Shown here one piece after another: positions 21,824 through 35,020 of a DNA stretch of 64,000 nt. The stretch comes from Breviolum minutum Mf 1.05b.01 (taxonomy: Eukaryota; Sar; Dinophyceae; Suessiales; Symbiodiniaceae): contig DF241009.1 in the NCBI GenBank assembly GCA_000507305.1, forward strand, positions 1 to 64,000, given 5' to 3'. The notes under the pieces were generated by a model. That model made no database searches. It saw only the letters and a program-made list of their open reading frames with translations, and had not been told where the DNA came from. A program made the translations under genes and the position numbers. The stretch's first letter is position 1, and each line of letters starts with the position of its first letter.

Positions 21824-22192
21824 CGGCATGACGTATCTGATAGAAATCTATAGAAATCCAATGAAATCCATGTTCCATGCATCTGGCGAGGCCTTGTGGT
21901 TGATTACCCTTCAGCTTTCCGTAGATCGCTAGGGCTAGAAATGTGCTGATGATCCATGGATGCACCTCTTTTGGATGGCTCTAATTGCTGTACAATTGAA
22001 GATCCCTTTCAACAAGAGACTAGATCATACTAGATCAAGATTCAATGGTATGCCTATGATGCTGCCATTGTGTGATCCTTGCATGGGAACACTTTGATCA
22101 TTTGATCTTTCCAAGAATCCCTTGGAAGGTGAAGTAAGTCTGGCCTCCAAAATCTCATCCTGCATGTCCTCGTTGCAAGCGAGAGAAATGAC

Positions 22193-22214
22193 ATATATAT
22201 ATATATATATATAN
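22193..22214. repeat. (TA)n run ending at an ambiguous base (N at 22214)
   Basis: About 20 bases of alternating TA run directly into the single N of the window, which marks a sequencing or assembly uncertainty at this microsatellite. The true repeat length is therefore uncertain. Confidence 0.95.
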
Positions 22215-22241
22215 GTCTTGATGAATATGTATGCATATATG

Positions 22242-22408
22242 TTACTACGTAGTACTACGCAGTACTACGCAGTACTACGTAGTAATAGTACTACGTAGTA
22301 ATAGTACTACGCAGTACTACGTAGTAATAGTACTACGTAGTACTAGTACTACGTAGTACTAGTACTAGGTAGTACTAGTACTAGGTAGTACTAGTACTAG
22401 CACTACTA
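22242..22408. repeat. Array of palindromic TACTACGTAGTA / TAGTACTAGTACTA units
   Basis: About 165 bases are built from the 10-mer GTAGTACTAC and variants (TACGTAGTA, TACGCAGTA, TAGGTAGTA, TAATAGTAC). Each unit is nearly its own reverse complement, so the tract can fold on itself in many registers. Unit type shifts along the array from TACGCAGTAC through TACGTAGTAATAG to TAGGTAGTACTAG, showing stepwise local expansion. Confidence 0.9.
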
Positions 22409-22427
22409 CTGTTGCTGCCAGTACTGT

Positions 22428-22470
22428 GGGGTACGGGGGGGACCATACCATGGGGGTGGGGGGGGGGGGG
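22428..22470 (+). other. G-run tract with G-quadruplex pattern
   Basis: Four G runs of 4, 7, 5 and 13 bases on the plus strand are separated by loops of 3 (TAC), 10 and 1 bases. This satisfies the usual G-quadruplex rule except for the slightly long middle loop. It directly follows the palindromic array. Homopolymer length may be affected by sequencing error. Confidence 0.75.
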
Positions 22471-24025
22471 ACCAGGAACGTGCAACGCGCACCCATATAT
22501 ATGGAGCTTCAAGGTATGATATGGACCGAGCTGCATGATCTGGTGACAAACGTTCCAAATAATAATGCACAACTTATAACTTACATAGCCATACAGAAAC
22601 ATGACTGCGCTATGGTGAATTCCGCTTCCGTCCTGCAAGAGCTTCTGACATGCCTTTAGTGAGGCACAGTCATCATCATATGACCTCAGGATTGATGTGT
22701 GTATGCAATTACTAACTACTACGTATAGTAAATGCATGTTAATCCAAACAATGATATCAAACACATAAAAGAACAATCAACAGCATCTTGTCTGTCCACA
22801 CTTCGACATGTTCAAGCTTCGCAGTGGAGCGAATATTTCAACTCCATCCAGCTCTAACAGCTCTTCCCACTCCCATGTACGTATATACATATATATATAC
22901 GTATATTTATCCTGATGCTCAACATGAGTCATGATACTCTTTTAACTAAATGCGCCAAAGAAATCAAAATGCGAAAATCAACAATATGAAATCATCATCA
23001 AGTGATCACTGATCTGCTTCTGTTCACAGTGATTCTCAGACAAGGGCCATTTGCATCGCCACTCGCGGGCGAGCGTTCCGTAGGAGACACCTTGTCATGT
23101 TGGGAGATATCGAATCGTCTAAATCTATTCATTGATCAATTCGAGTCTATATGAATTATCATCGTTACCATAGTAACTATAGTAACTATAGCAAGATGTG
23201 TGAAGTGTTGGATACTCTGTCGACCGAGAGGGGCCGAAGCAATGTTGAAACAAAATCAGAGGCTGTTCTCGACGCTTAATTTAGAAGTCACAGAAAGGCC
23301 ATATGTCTCTGCTGTGGCTCCCAAATCAAGCTAAATCAGTCCTGAAAAATGACTAGATTAGATGTTCTGCAATTGTACAGCATCGCACAAATCCACACCA
23401 GAACAAATTAGGAATGATCGAAATATCGTCCTACCGCTAGAATGAGGTAAGAACTGGCTCTTCTGGATTAACTTGCGTCGAAATTTCCAACGCCCCCTCC
23501 TGATTTCATGATATTTCAATAGTTTTCAATAGGTTTCATGTAAGAATATATTTTTTTTCAATTGAATTCGAAGATGACTGGCATCTTTATGATGTCTCAT
23601 CTGCCAAGCCTGGTGCGATCTCCGGCATGGCTGCTTAGCTGGCAGCTCCCCCGGATGGGGAATGGCTACAGGATGCAGGTGCAGTACCGTATTGCAATCA
23701 AAGGACCACGAAAAACATTCTGAAAATACGAGCAACCAACATCAGGCAACCGTGTTGAAGCAAACCCAACATATGAAAGCTAATGAGGGCAATGAATGCA
23801 TGACTGTCGTGCCTGTAATTGCCACTCATCACTCTAACATCTTTTTACCACAGGCTGTGGAGTCGATTCTGCTTTCGTCTGATTGGCGGCTTGGATTGTG
23901 GATCACAGTGGATCTCTGTTGAAGCAATGAAGTGCAAACTGGCGAATGCCAGTGGTCCATGGTCCCTTCACAAAGTTTCAAGCGAAGGCTGGCACATCTG
24001 GCTGTGGTTCCCTGCATAGGCACAC

Positions 24026-25667
24026 TTAAAACAAACTCAGAAACATCAATGTCGATTGCGAACTAAGGAAACCTTTGATCTCAAACTTCAAAGTGCATCT
24101 TGCTGCGTTTTTCCCGTGAGGGGGAATCCGAATGAGCCTTCCATAGTTCACACGAGGTTGACAGTTGACATGCTGTCCCCAAATGTTCAGAGGGAGTATG
24201 CGACGAGAATCAATGACAATCAATTTTTGCTCCCGAGTGACAACGGTGGCAACTCTTTACCAAGGAGATGGTCAGCATCCCATGCTCAGATGGGAAGTGA
24301 CACCACGATCAATGACGCCAAATCTTTGCTGCCATTTGATATCATTGGTGCCATCATCGGACAAATCTGACATTTCTTGCGAAGTGCAATGCCATTTTAT
24401 CATGCAACACATCAACACATTGGAGCTTGTGTTGACCGCATCCAGGGAAATCTTTAGATATTTTTTTCGAGAGTTCAGCGTGTCACGTTCCTAACGATTT
24501 TTAAAACAAAAAGCATTCACTAATCACTAGCACTAGTACGCGTGCGATATTCATTAAAATATTACTATATTCATATATTCATTATTCTAATATACGGTAA
24601 CTACACCATCGTATGCCCATAGTCGAACACTTGCAAGGATTCGAAGGATTGCCAAACCCCAGCGTCAGAAATGTCACTACCCGTAAATGATTGACCGGGC
24701 CTCAAGAGAGCTCTGGCCTTTTCTGCAACAAGCTGGATACGCGCTCACGACAAATGGGGCACCTCCAGGTTCAAAGGTGCAGGCTGGTTCGAACCAACAA
24801 ATCCAAGCAATAAACAAAAATGATTACATAAACAATGATAACAATATGATAAGTAGTCACACTTCACCTGCAAGGATTCATAAACGCCATGATATGACGT
24901 CACGAGAAACAAGTGAAAGGAGAATGAAGACTAGAATGACATCGAATGACGAATCGTTCCATCACAGCTGGTGGGCACCTGTAGGAATGGTATTGGATTT
25001 GTGTCCTCATTGTCTCGGCGCATCCACTGCAGAGACACATATGCCTGGCCCCAATGGCCAAGCGAAGCGTCCGTACGTGACTGCAAATGAACAGACCGAC
25101 AAGACCAACAAAGCTCAGTTAATCAATCGTTTCTATTCGCTTCTGTAACGCTTCTTACTGTATGCTGATCATCCCGATCATCCTGATTCTCAAAAGGCTT
25201 TGAAAGACTTGTGCTTTTTATGGCTCCAGTGATGCTTCACTAGCATCCAGCATGAGTATCTAAGACCATTATAGATAGTATCTGAGTATCCATTCACGGT
25301 AGTGCAAACTCGACATCTTCCAACATTCAAGAGGGCGAATGTAAAAAATGGAAACCGAGCTTCAAACAAACATGTCGTGTAATGTCGCGTCAAAATGTGA
25401 CAATCTCCCGTGGACCCAGGAGCCTGCAAGGTAAGACTGCGGTGTCACGCCTCTCCGACATGCAAATGGCCTTGGGTTTGGTGCTTTGGTTAGTTTGGTT
25501 TGTAGAATTTCGATGAATTTCGTCTGATGTCAACTGGTTTGTATTGGTTTGTGGATTTTGTGGCATCCTGGGTGCCTAGTGGTGCACAAGATGTCATCGA
25601 CGTTGCTCCAGGTGCCCCCAACACATTCAGCTCCAATGCCGGTCTCAGAGGGATCGGCACCATACAC
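24026..25667 (-). CDS. Unidentified split gene, candidate exons
   Basis: I do not recognise the product. Minus-strand exons: 25667 to about 25560 (after GACAG; VYGADPSETGIGAECVGGTW, then SNVDDILCTT), 25026-24979 (48 nt bounded by CAG and a GT donor; WMRRDNEDTNPIPFLQ), about 24790-24693 (CTFEPGGAPFVVSAYPACC) and about 24185-24050 (LNIWGQHVNCQPRVNYGRL). All are open, GC-richer than the flanks and in consistent orientation. Phase continuity was not established, so the grouping is an inference from spacing. The first exon is also open in a second frame. Confidence 0.35.
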
Positions 25668-26714
25668 CTGTCACACAAACACGGCACAACGCATAACGGA
25701 ACATAACCGCACAAAGCATGCCAATCAATTTCATACTTTCACAAACTTTCAACAACTGAAACTCAATGGATCCCATATGTTTGGGAATGACGGCTCACTT
25801 ATCTTGCCAGTCTCACTCTAACATTCAGAAAGAAAGAAAGTAACGCTCATGCATGCACCAGAGTGCAAATTTGATTTCATTCTGCTGACTGCTTGCAATC
25901 GCTCAACTCTGATTTCAGATCACACTGGCGAAGTCGGCTTGCGACAAAGGTGTAGGTACCTTGGTCATACAATCATCAGCTACTTAGGCATTTCGTGAAG
26001 ATTTCATAACATTTCAGCCATCCCAAGATGTTGTTGTCAGAAAACCGTTTCGAGCTCTTGGTAGCCAAACGCTTTGGAGCTTTCCGCTGTGGCCCAGGGA
26101 TCTCCTCGACTGGCCAAATCAAACCTTGGGCAAGATTGGGGATGCAAAGCTTTGGATGTCAAAAGACTTAAACTTGGTTGAAACTTCGCTTGATTCAACG
26201 GGACTCATGGAATCACATGGACCGACAACGGAACATTTCAGTATGCCGCAAGATGAAGCAATCCCGGGTCCATCTGGTTCTCCTTTGTGTTGTAAGTTAA
26301 TTACATCTCTCACACACACAGCTTTCATCATTCAACTGAGACGCAAAATACCATTCGGCTGTGGCAGGAGTGTGGTATTCACCTCGTGCAAAGCGCGACA
26401 TCTGAATTGAGGGACAGCGTACCTACTTCAGCCCGAACTGGCTCTAAGCGGCTTCACTATCGTCAGGTGAATACAGTATATCAAAGTATCATTCAAGATC
26501 ATTCAAGCCCGCTTTGCGGGACCTATCAACTTGATGGGTGGTGGGCTTGCTAAAGTCGCAAGTGATGTTGGTGAATGATAGTGCATGCAAGTGCAAACAC
26601 TTGCACACCTTAGATATACATTTTAAAATCATCTTAAAGATTCATAAAGTATCATAAAGCACCTTCAGCATCCTTCAGGCCTTTTGGAATTGATAAATGC
26701 ATATAAATGCTTGC

Positions 26715-28270
26715 CAGGTTGCACTCTTCCAGTCCACCACATGCAAATATTGTGGCTGTTTCTTTGGTGTCACCATGGCATAGAGGCCCCCAGGGGCGAG
26801 AACCCGATAGACTTCCTGTGCAGCTTGATGACATGGGTTGCAGGATTCCTATCCAAGATTGTCGAAGTGTTTGGTCTTCGTTTTCAAGAAGTGAGTATCT
26901 GAGTATCTCAATGTTTGCTTGAAGGCACTTCAAGGCAAGTTTCCATCTCGAGAGGACTCAGCTTCAAACATCAAACATCTTCAAATCTTTCCTATTCCCA
27001 TTTCCATGCACGACTCCAACACCATGATAAACCCATGAGTACCAGTGATCAGCCTTGAACAGGCGTTGACGCAAATCTCGAGATTCACGTGTGCGGGCCC
27101 GGAACTGCCTGGAAAGACTGAACAAACATTCAAAAAAAGATCAAAAAAAAGATTCCCTTTGATGGATTTGCAATGATTTGGATGGCTGCATGCATACAGC
27201 AAAGAATTAATGCCAATGCTTGGACAACTCCCTCAGAATTGACTCACTTGCTGTCACTTGCAATGCGAATGAAGATATCCAGTGTAAATATTTCTAAACT
27301 GTATCGTCTTTGATAAATTTCGACAAAATTGTCGACAAAATGGTCAGACAGGATCATCATGCACTGTCATCACTATCGATTTGATCTTCCGTTTGCTCTG
27401 AGATGCAGCGTGTCTGCAAGGCCCTTGTCGACCACAACGTCCACAGAGCTGTTTGCAAAAAGTTGTCCTGGGAGTTGAAAAGCTACAGTCTAGAGTAACA
27501 TAATCGGAACACAGTTCACAAGGGTGACAACGAGTCCTTAAATCATTAGAGTGATGAGGTCATGACATGAACCAAATGACATTGACTGCCAATTCATGGC
27601 ATTTACTGAAGCTCTAAGTGAAATCAATTCAAGTCAATAAAAGGAGGATCAAGGCAGTGTGTTTCTCTAACTGAATCTTGTGGTACACTTGCAAGCTACA
27701 CATGGCTTCCCTTCCCTTGTGATCCCTAGTGCGGGGCCAAGGTTCCCAAATCAGTGGCGTCTGCTTTGACGAACTCAACCTGCCTTTATGAGGCACAAAT
27801 TTTCCCAGTCGGCAAAACATATAAACAAATCATAACAAATCAATCTTATCATCTGATTGCCTTTTTAATGTCTTTTTGATCCAACGCTTTCCCGTCCCAC
27901 CATCCGAAGCTTCTCAAACTCCAAACTCAATTAGGTTCTGTTCTCATGTAATGATCATTTTCGGAGAAAATGAAAAAAACATGAAAGCCTTCAGTGTGCA
28001 TACGCATATGTTTGTAAATGTAAAAACTATCCCAGCTGTCCACCAAAGCCTTGGCGAAGCCGAAAGGCGCCCTCGGCCACGCGCCAAAGCAGCTTCAGAG
28101 ATGTCGATGGCCACGATGCCCACGTCACCTGCCCGGTGGACACACAAATTCCAATAACAAGCAGCAAAACTGAACGTGTGCAACATGCTGATAACTGGAA
28201 ATATCTGGAAATGCCGCCTTCCAAGCTCTGTTGAAGCTCTTGAGACAAACAGCTGTCACCACAGCCAATC
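26715..28270 (-). CDS. SAM-dependent methyltransferase, eEF1A-lysine-methyltransferase type, split gene, partial
   Basis: Five minus exons: 28270-28215, 28128-28050, 27783-27746, 27467-27390 and 26823-26715. All follow AG, and phases match at every join (1, 2, 1, 1 nt carried over). The product has the class I Rossmann motifs in order: motif I IGCGDSCLSQEL, motif II VGIVAIDISEAAL, VEFVKADATDL with the acidic adenine-contact residue, motif IV SVDVVVDKGLADTL and EVYRVLAPGGLYAMVTPKK. The DKG in motif IV, in place of DPP or NPP, is typical of the METTL13/eEF1A-KMT group, so a protein-lysine methyltransferase is likely; the substrate is inferred. None of the five donors is GT (GC, GC, GA, GA, GC), which is striking. 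First and last exons are not placed. An upstream exon at 28995 may belong here. Confidence 0.8.
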
Positions 28271-28879
28271 CTGGAATGTCGTCCAACCACAAACTTAAAA
28301 AATCTTCAAACTGTTTGCAGTCCGGCTTGTCTTAAAAGGTATGCGGCCATCTCCACGGCCACCAATGCATTCGTGGCCAGTCTCCAAGTCAATACTGCAG
28401 CCGCCTAACGGCTCTCTCGATGAGTAGCTAATACAAAATAGCCTTAAAATTGCACTCGAAATATCTTAAAACATCTTACTGTAAAACAATATATAAACTA
28501 TGAAACGTGCCTAGAAGCATCGTGAAGCCACTAAACACCTTTCCAAACTCACAATCCATGTGACAACCTTCGCATCAAAATGCGCATGCTCGCGTGCTGC
28601 GATTGGGGCCGTGGAGTGTGACATGCGCTGCTAGCCTGTTTTGTGTTTTGTTTTAGAATGTTTTGGCCACCTGGTTACATCACCCCTTGCACATACTACT
28701 TATATAAATTAAACGTGTATATGTGTATTCTATTTAAGGACAACCTGTGAACTTTTTTAATGTTGCGAGCAATCCCCTTGACCAATATATATATATAACA
28801 CTTAAATTTCAATGAGCATTCCAATGAAAGATCATCCAAAGGCAAAGGCACACAAACTTACAACCCTTGTGGCACTATA

Positions 28880-28995
28880 TAGCTGCAAGAAACACTTGCT
28901 GTCAAATTGTGAACGGCAAGTCCAACACACCCGACTTCGGCTGTATAAAGCAAACCGAGGTGCTCGAGAATCTGCTGCGGTCGTGGATGTAAAAC
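28880..28995 (-). other. Candidate coding exon
   Basis: After TTCTGCAG the minus strand reads VLHPRPQQILEHLGLLYTA and stays open for about 45 codons. It lies 0.6 kb upstream of the methyltransferase motif I exon on the same strand and may be its N-terminal part, but I do not recognise it. A patch at 28420-28320 (LATNALVAVEMAAYLLRQAG) is another candidate. Confidence 0.4.
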
Positions 28996-31900
28996 CTGCA
29001 GAATGCTTACGCCAAAAGGATTGAATCATAATATAACTGAAGGATGCTAAATGGCATCAAAATATATAATGATTCTGGTAGAACACGGTGATTATAGGCA
29101 AAATCCCGCCATATCCTGGCCTCTTTTACAAACGGAAGAATAGCCACGGGTGCTGCAATCCATTCAGTCTCCTCCTGGTCAGAGTGGAAGGTGTGGAGCC
29201 CAAAGGCAGGGAGGACAAGCAGTGGACATCCGTATAGGACGCGGTGAAAAAAATGATTTCTCACGATTTCTCGCCTACTTGGTGGGGTTGAGGGTTGCAC
29301 ATGTCAATCCTGAGAGATACTTTGAGACAGGATGAGACAGGCGCATGCCCGTGGAATGTGCAGAGTTGAAAACAATTTAAACAACCATCATCAAAGGAGA
29401 AACACTATTAAAGCGGATTGTTGAGAAATGGCACGATGCTTGCACCAACCCAGCGTATCCAATTGTAGGAACGCAATGCAACACGCGAAACGATGACCAG
29501 CTCATCGGCATTGTGTCACTCAGGTCACTCCTTGCTCCGAAGCTCAGGCGAATAAAACCTGAAATTCATAGCCATGATTCTTGAACGCTTGAAGTAGAAA
29601 GACTATAAGGTCGTTGCGCTTTGTGGCAAACAGGGAAGGCTGGTTTTAATGTAAACCTTGAAATCGCCCGCCAACCAAAACAGAAAAGTAGCAATCAAAT
29701 GCCACCCGATATGTTGCAATGCCCGTGGGGAGGGCAGACCATACATGCCCTCGAAATGCTCCAAGTGATTGCGGGTAGTGTCGAGGATATCCTTTTGCAA
29801 AGCCTACTGTATTGACAATAGAAGTGAATGAACAATCTCCAAGAAACTTGCAACACACCCCTGCAGCACAACCCAGGCAATCCCCCTAGCCAACTATGAA
29901 ATGATTCCCTTTACAGGTTTAGGATGGTTTAGGGGTGTGTTCCAAAGGTGTGTTGAAACAACCTTACAGTAGATAATCAGAACCAACAATTGGGCTTCCA
30001 CCCGTCTGAATAGGATTAACCCTCTGAGCACATCATGACGTTCATGTTGGTCAATCGAAGTCATCTCCTCAATGAACGTAGAGAATGCTTCTAAGTAGCA
30101 ATCAACATCCAAACTTACCTAACTCATCCTAACTCATCTTAAATCTGTGAATCTTTCATAAGACTCCAAGAAACATGATGTCACACGCCCCGGCCATGTC
30201 GTTTCAGCAGAGATGCCGATCCCAAAAACGCGCAGCACGAGAGGCTTGACCTCCCAACTCACCTGGCCGCAACCAACGATGTCGTCCTCGCAGACGAAGA
30301 TTCCCCGAGACTTCCAGACATCTGGACTCAAGTCGAGTCGTGGCGTCTTGTCGTATTGTTTTGTCGTATTTTGTCGTATTTTGACCGCTTTGACTATCTT
30401 TGACTTATTTTGTAGTCCCAAATCAGCGTGAATAGTCTGTTTGTTCGGCTAAGGTACAAAGCATATGAAGCAGACAAAGATCCAGGAAGACTCAAACCAG
30501 CAACTGCCACGATGGAATACATCGGGACTGGAATGACATATCAATACCACATCATAACAATATCAACAATAATATTTACTGCATGTAAAATACGTATATA
30601 TTACATATATTATATATCATTATCACATACTAATATTCAATCTTGCATCACTGACATATCAATATGACATAGATTGACATGGTACGACATGATAACGACG
30701 ATTGTTACATATAGCAGCTAATTACATTTTTCAATTCATTGCAAGTGTCCAAAGTTCCAAAAAACAAACTTGACACTGCAGTCCATTGCGAGCAACACGA
30801 AGTCTCTGAGGCGGATCTAGCAACCTGCCAGCACACGATCACAACCGAACATACCAAACAGATCATCGTGACTATCGAAGGCACTTGGGATCCTTGCCTG
30901 CAGCAAAACCCACTTGCTAGGTGCAAGGCTAAGACCTAAGATGGCATTGACCAAAGCATCCCAAAGATCTGCTCGAGACACATTAACACACCACATGAAC
31001 ACACACACACACACAAATACAAATCCTGTGTGATTCCGCCCAGGAACAAAAGTCCAGCGCAGCGCCCTTTGTCGCTTAGTCTTTGGCTGGCAGATCATGC
31101 TGTGCCACTTTGGGCAAGCCCGCAGCAATCGTGTTTAAGCTGCAGATGAATACATTCATTTTTGAGGATCGGTTTACGTAATTGGCCTTTGAGATGTTTC
31201 ACAGCCGACAAAGTACACAATCAAAGTGAACGCACGTCCCAATTAGTCTATCTATTGCACCTTGATGCACCCCAAATTGAGACTTGCTGGACATTGAATG
31301 ATTGAGCAGCGAGATCTCCATACGACTCACCTACATCCCTGGTGAACACAAAAAACCTCCTTGCCGTGACTGTCTGTTTGCCACGCGCAGCAAGCCTCTT
31401 CACTTTAGAATCTTTGTAGCGAGTTTCGCACTGTGGAAATTACGTCTGCTCCATGTCTGTTCCAGCCTCGAACATGGAGTAGCATGGCGCCAAAGCATTG
31501 TCTTGATTCTCAGGGAGCTTCACCTCAATTCTTGCTGAAGTGAATACCTCTTTAGACTCTGTTTGTTGGTACTGGAGCTCCTCGAAAGCCCTTCATGCGA
31601 GTACCTAGACCTCGAGTATACTACAATATTCTACAGTCATACCATTAAATTGACCATTCTGCGCTGGCGCAGGGAAGAATCTTCCAGCAACTCCACCAAC
31701 TGGGCTCCCCGCAGATTGCGAGAGGATCTTCGCTTCGACCACCTTCAGAGTCATGCGATCCGCTTCTGCTTAACGTTGACTCTGTGAGTCACCTCTACTG
31801 GATCTCTCTAGGAATCATGGTGGTCACGGCCACCTTAATCCTGAAATCGTCCGGCATCAAGATTATGAGCAGTGAGACAGCCCTAAACCTGTTCACATCT

Positions 31901-34632
31901 GATATCCAACATGCAAAACAAAATATGAACAAGTTCCAATCGGCCTAAAAGTAGGGCACATCTGAAGCTCAGCCTCTGCTAAATCTGAGTAATCTGACTT
32001 CCCCAGGATTCTCAGCCATCTCCATGGCCACCTTGCAGCACTGGACAATCTATGATAATATTCAGTGTCGAGCTGATACGGCAACACAAGGGGATTTCGA
32101 AGCAACGAGACATCGAGACATAGTGAGATTACATGATATGCTTTTGTATAATCCCTATTAATCCTTCAACCATTGAATCATTGTACCAGCTCGCATTCTT
32201 TTTTCATGTCAGGATGCTCATCCCCAGAATCCAACCTGGTTACAATCCCTGCGCACAAAGCGCCCAATGGTCCACTCAGCTGCTAATCCTGGTGGCAAAT
32301 CCAGATCCAATACCAGGGGAATTCAGTCCTTTCAACTAGAGTCACTCAATTTGGAATGACGAATTATGACGAATTGATCTCTTGCAGATTTCTGAATCTA
32401 ATGTTTAAGCCTTAATCCACCCAAGGAGATCTGGCAGTGTGTGACTCCTTGGCTCGCATCTTCGTTTTTAATCCTTGGCGTGCAGGGACGACTGCAGGTT
32501 CTGCTCTAGTATCTTCTGGTGATGGACTCTGGGATCATGGCGTTGCATCATGTTTTATTATGTTTTATTTATACCTATTTATTTTTTTCATTAAAAGAAG
32601 CGAATGCAAATACTCATCGCGCCGAGACACATCGTGGTTTCGTCTTGACCTCGGGCACCGATAAAAGACCTACACCTCTTGTGTCTGGTAAGATACACTT
32701 GAAAACTTGAAACAGAAAGAGATCCTTCCTTGAGGCTTGAGGATGTTAGATTCTTCCTTCCAGCACAACTTCAAGAGTTCAGCAGAATTCCAATGCTATT
32801 TACAGCTGTTCATCATTGGTTTCTTCGACCTCAAATTTAGCATGGCACCAATTCACCGAACGTGGAGCGACTGCACTGACTGTTTGGAGTGGGGTCTCGA
32901 AGGATGGGGGGCATCCTAAACCAAACTGTCTGGGGTCCTTTGGAGCTATAGTGCACCATGGAGTTGTGTTCCATCATTTCTCTCTGCTGTGCCAAGGCAC
33001 TGGGTCCGCGTGTCGGCCCCTGACGATGAAAGGACTGTGAGGGGTTCTAAATTATGTCGTCTCGGGGAATGCTTGGGCCGCAACTCATGCCTTAAAATCC
33101 TTAAACATTGAACAAAAAAAGGTGACTTCCAATGGTTGTTGGATGGATGGTTCTTGGAATCTGCTCTTCCAGCTTCATCCTCCAAACATCTCCAAAAGCC
33201 GGGCGCAGAACCTTTTCTAGCTGCATTGATGCAAGCATAAGCAAAAACTGCTGTAGTCTACTTTACACATTAATTAAGAAGCATTCAATTCAAGTATCTC
33301 GAATTATTCTAATTGATATTATTCTCAGTAGCTGCTTCAATTATTTTCATTATATTCATATCCTGTCTTCCTGGACGTTCATGGTAATCCTGCCTCAAAA
33401 CTCTGAGAACGAGATCGTGGATGAGATGGAGATGTACCACCTCCGCATGGTGCCAATGGATCTTCAAGTGAACATAAAGTGATCCAAAATCCAAATTCAA
33501 TTTATACAGCTCAACAAACTACGAGTGTCAGGACAACACACCGTCAGAATGCTCAATACACCTCTTCGGAGCGTCCAGGGCATTTACATGGTTCTGGTGT
33601 GTTTTGGTCAGGTACCTAAATGGAGGTACTCACCTAAACAGGCAACAGGGACAGCAGCCAATGCTATGTATTGTATGTACGGCTTATGTAAGAGAATGCC
33701 CAGTGTGAAAGCAGCCCTACAAGGCACAGACCCACAATGCTAGGTACCAGGAACGGTTGCCGAAATTTGACTCGCAGCCATTCTAAGGAAGGCAGTCTCG
33801 CAAAATCTCAGGGCATTACACCTACATCAATGCATCTACCTGGTCAAACATACTAGATCAAACAAAGTGTCTCTTGCAGGCGCACTATCCAATATCCCTC
33901 CAACACTTCAAGGTGGCTTCATGAAAAAGCTGGCTGCTTGCTGAGCTTCCCAGCGAATAGAACGTCTTGTCTTGACCTAAATTAGGTCTTGAAGCTCCGT
34001 CTTCATTCCAAGAGTGGATGCCAAGGATCAAATCATATCATCAATCAAACAATCATAAAAAGCCGCAAACAATCACACACACATCGATGGTGATTATATA
34101 TAAATACATTACATATTATATAGTTTCATTCTACAGATTGCGGTAGTCATACATGATGATTTGTCATTTCAAACCCCTCGGAAACATAAGGTAGCATGAT
34201 CGACATGCGCTTGCATTCCTCTGCCTTGATTTATTAGCCAGCATCCTCCCGTCACCACTTCAAGAACTTCCAAAATGTCTCCATGTTGAGCTGCCCAACC
34301 GCCTTCAACTCAATGCAAAAACCTCCCGCAGGCTGAGACACTCAACTCATTTCAAACACAGGCCTACAGCCTAAAATACACCAAGCGTTCCTGCTCAATA
34401 CTGGTCTGCCACTGTGAACATAGCTGAGTTCGTGCTAGTACTGGAGCATCTTCAGATTTTCATCTTTGCTGCATGTACAAAAGAGAGGTGCTACATACGC
34501 AGCCAAGATCTAACATCAGGGATCATCAGGGCACGTTTGATCAGCTTGTCTTGTGGATCCTGGAAAGCCTAGCCTATGATCACCTGAACACTCAGATAGT
34601 CAGAACGGTCCGAAGATGTTGGAAGAATTGCT
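28996..34632. other. Long stretch with scattered candidate exons only
   Basis: Coding-like minus patches: about 29215-29110 (EETEWIAAPVAILPFVKEAR), about 30335-30263 (SPDVWKSRGIFVCEDDIVG, ending CAG before a GTGAGT donor), about 30910-30790 (a hydrophobic frame, IVTMICLVCSVVIVCW), about 31520-31440 (ENQDNALAPCYSMFEAGTD) and about 33030-32840 (REMMEHNSMVHYSSKGPQ). No family was recognised and phases were not tested. The rest is AT-rich, with an (AC)n run at 31000-31015. Confidence 0.35.
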
Positions 34633-35020
34633 TGCCTTGGGTCCGTGATCTTGGTCGAAGACCTCAGCGACGGCTTTGCAGTTCCCCTTTGAGGCAAAGG
34701 CCAACAAGACAAGAATAGCCAAGACTCGAACAGGCAAACATTTCTTGAATTACGGAAGGTTCGAATCAGTTTGGTTGGCATATTGGCATATTATGCATGC
34801 CAAGAACGTGCACTCACATCTCAAGTACTATAAGTACTATTCATAGTTGCCAAAAAAGGCTCCTGTAGATTCTGACAGGTTGTAACCATGTGGCCTTCAG
34901 CAAATGTGTCCAAGGTATTCTCTGGCTGAGCCTCAGCATGAACGGATGGCGGGCCCCTTAAATTCCCATAGTGAAGTGGTGCTGGTGGGCCACATGGGCT
35001 TGGCACCACATTGTCCGTTG
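34633..35020 (-). other. Candidate exons, one with a hydrophobic signal-like segment
   Basis: About 35020-34850 is open on the minus strand with a Pro-rich frame (NVVPSPCGPPAPLHYGN, then ENTLDTFAEGHMV). About 34735-34633 reads PVRVLAILVLLAFASKGNC and then KAVAEVFDQDHGP, like a signal peptide or membrane anchor. No ATG lies in frame just upstream. Unidentified. Confidence 0.35.

Larger units (their letters stand above)
17395..24025. other. Long stretch without a recognised gene
   Basis: A few open, coding-like minus frames occur but none could be tied to a family. Examples: about 17915-17700 (HPAEAERKKADGQ or, in another frame, KRQLCQAKESYIARCKS), about 19320-19220 (LPKSRPFVGDKALPCHEDN; the plus strand is equally open here) and 21631-21460 (TTEVMNGKVDSSLQSVQRIV). 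The remainder is AT-rich with short local duplications and the 22.2-22.5 kb repeat tract listed separately. Confidence 0.4.

Noticed and set aside
24687..25148. 153-codon plus-strand frame
   Set aside because: Low-complexity Asn/Thr-rich stretch; the minus strand here has better exon-like patches with splice borders.
26507..26520. CCCGC-TTT-GCGGG mini hairpin
   Set aside because: The stem is only five base pairs with a 3-nt loop; too short to call a terminator or RNA in a nuclear genome.
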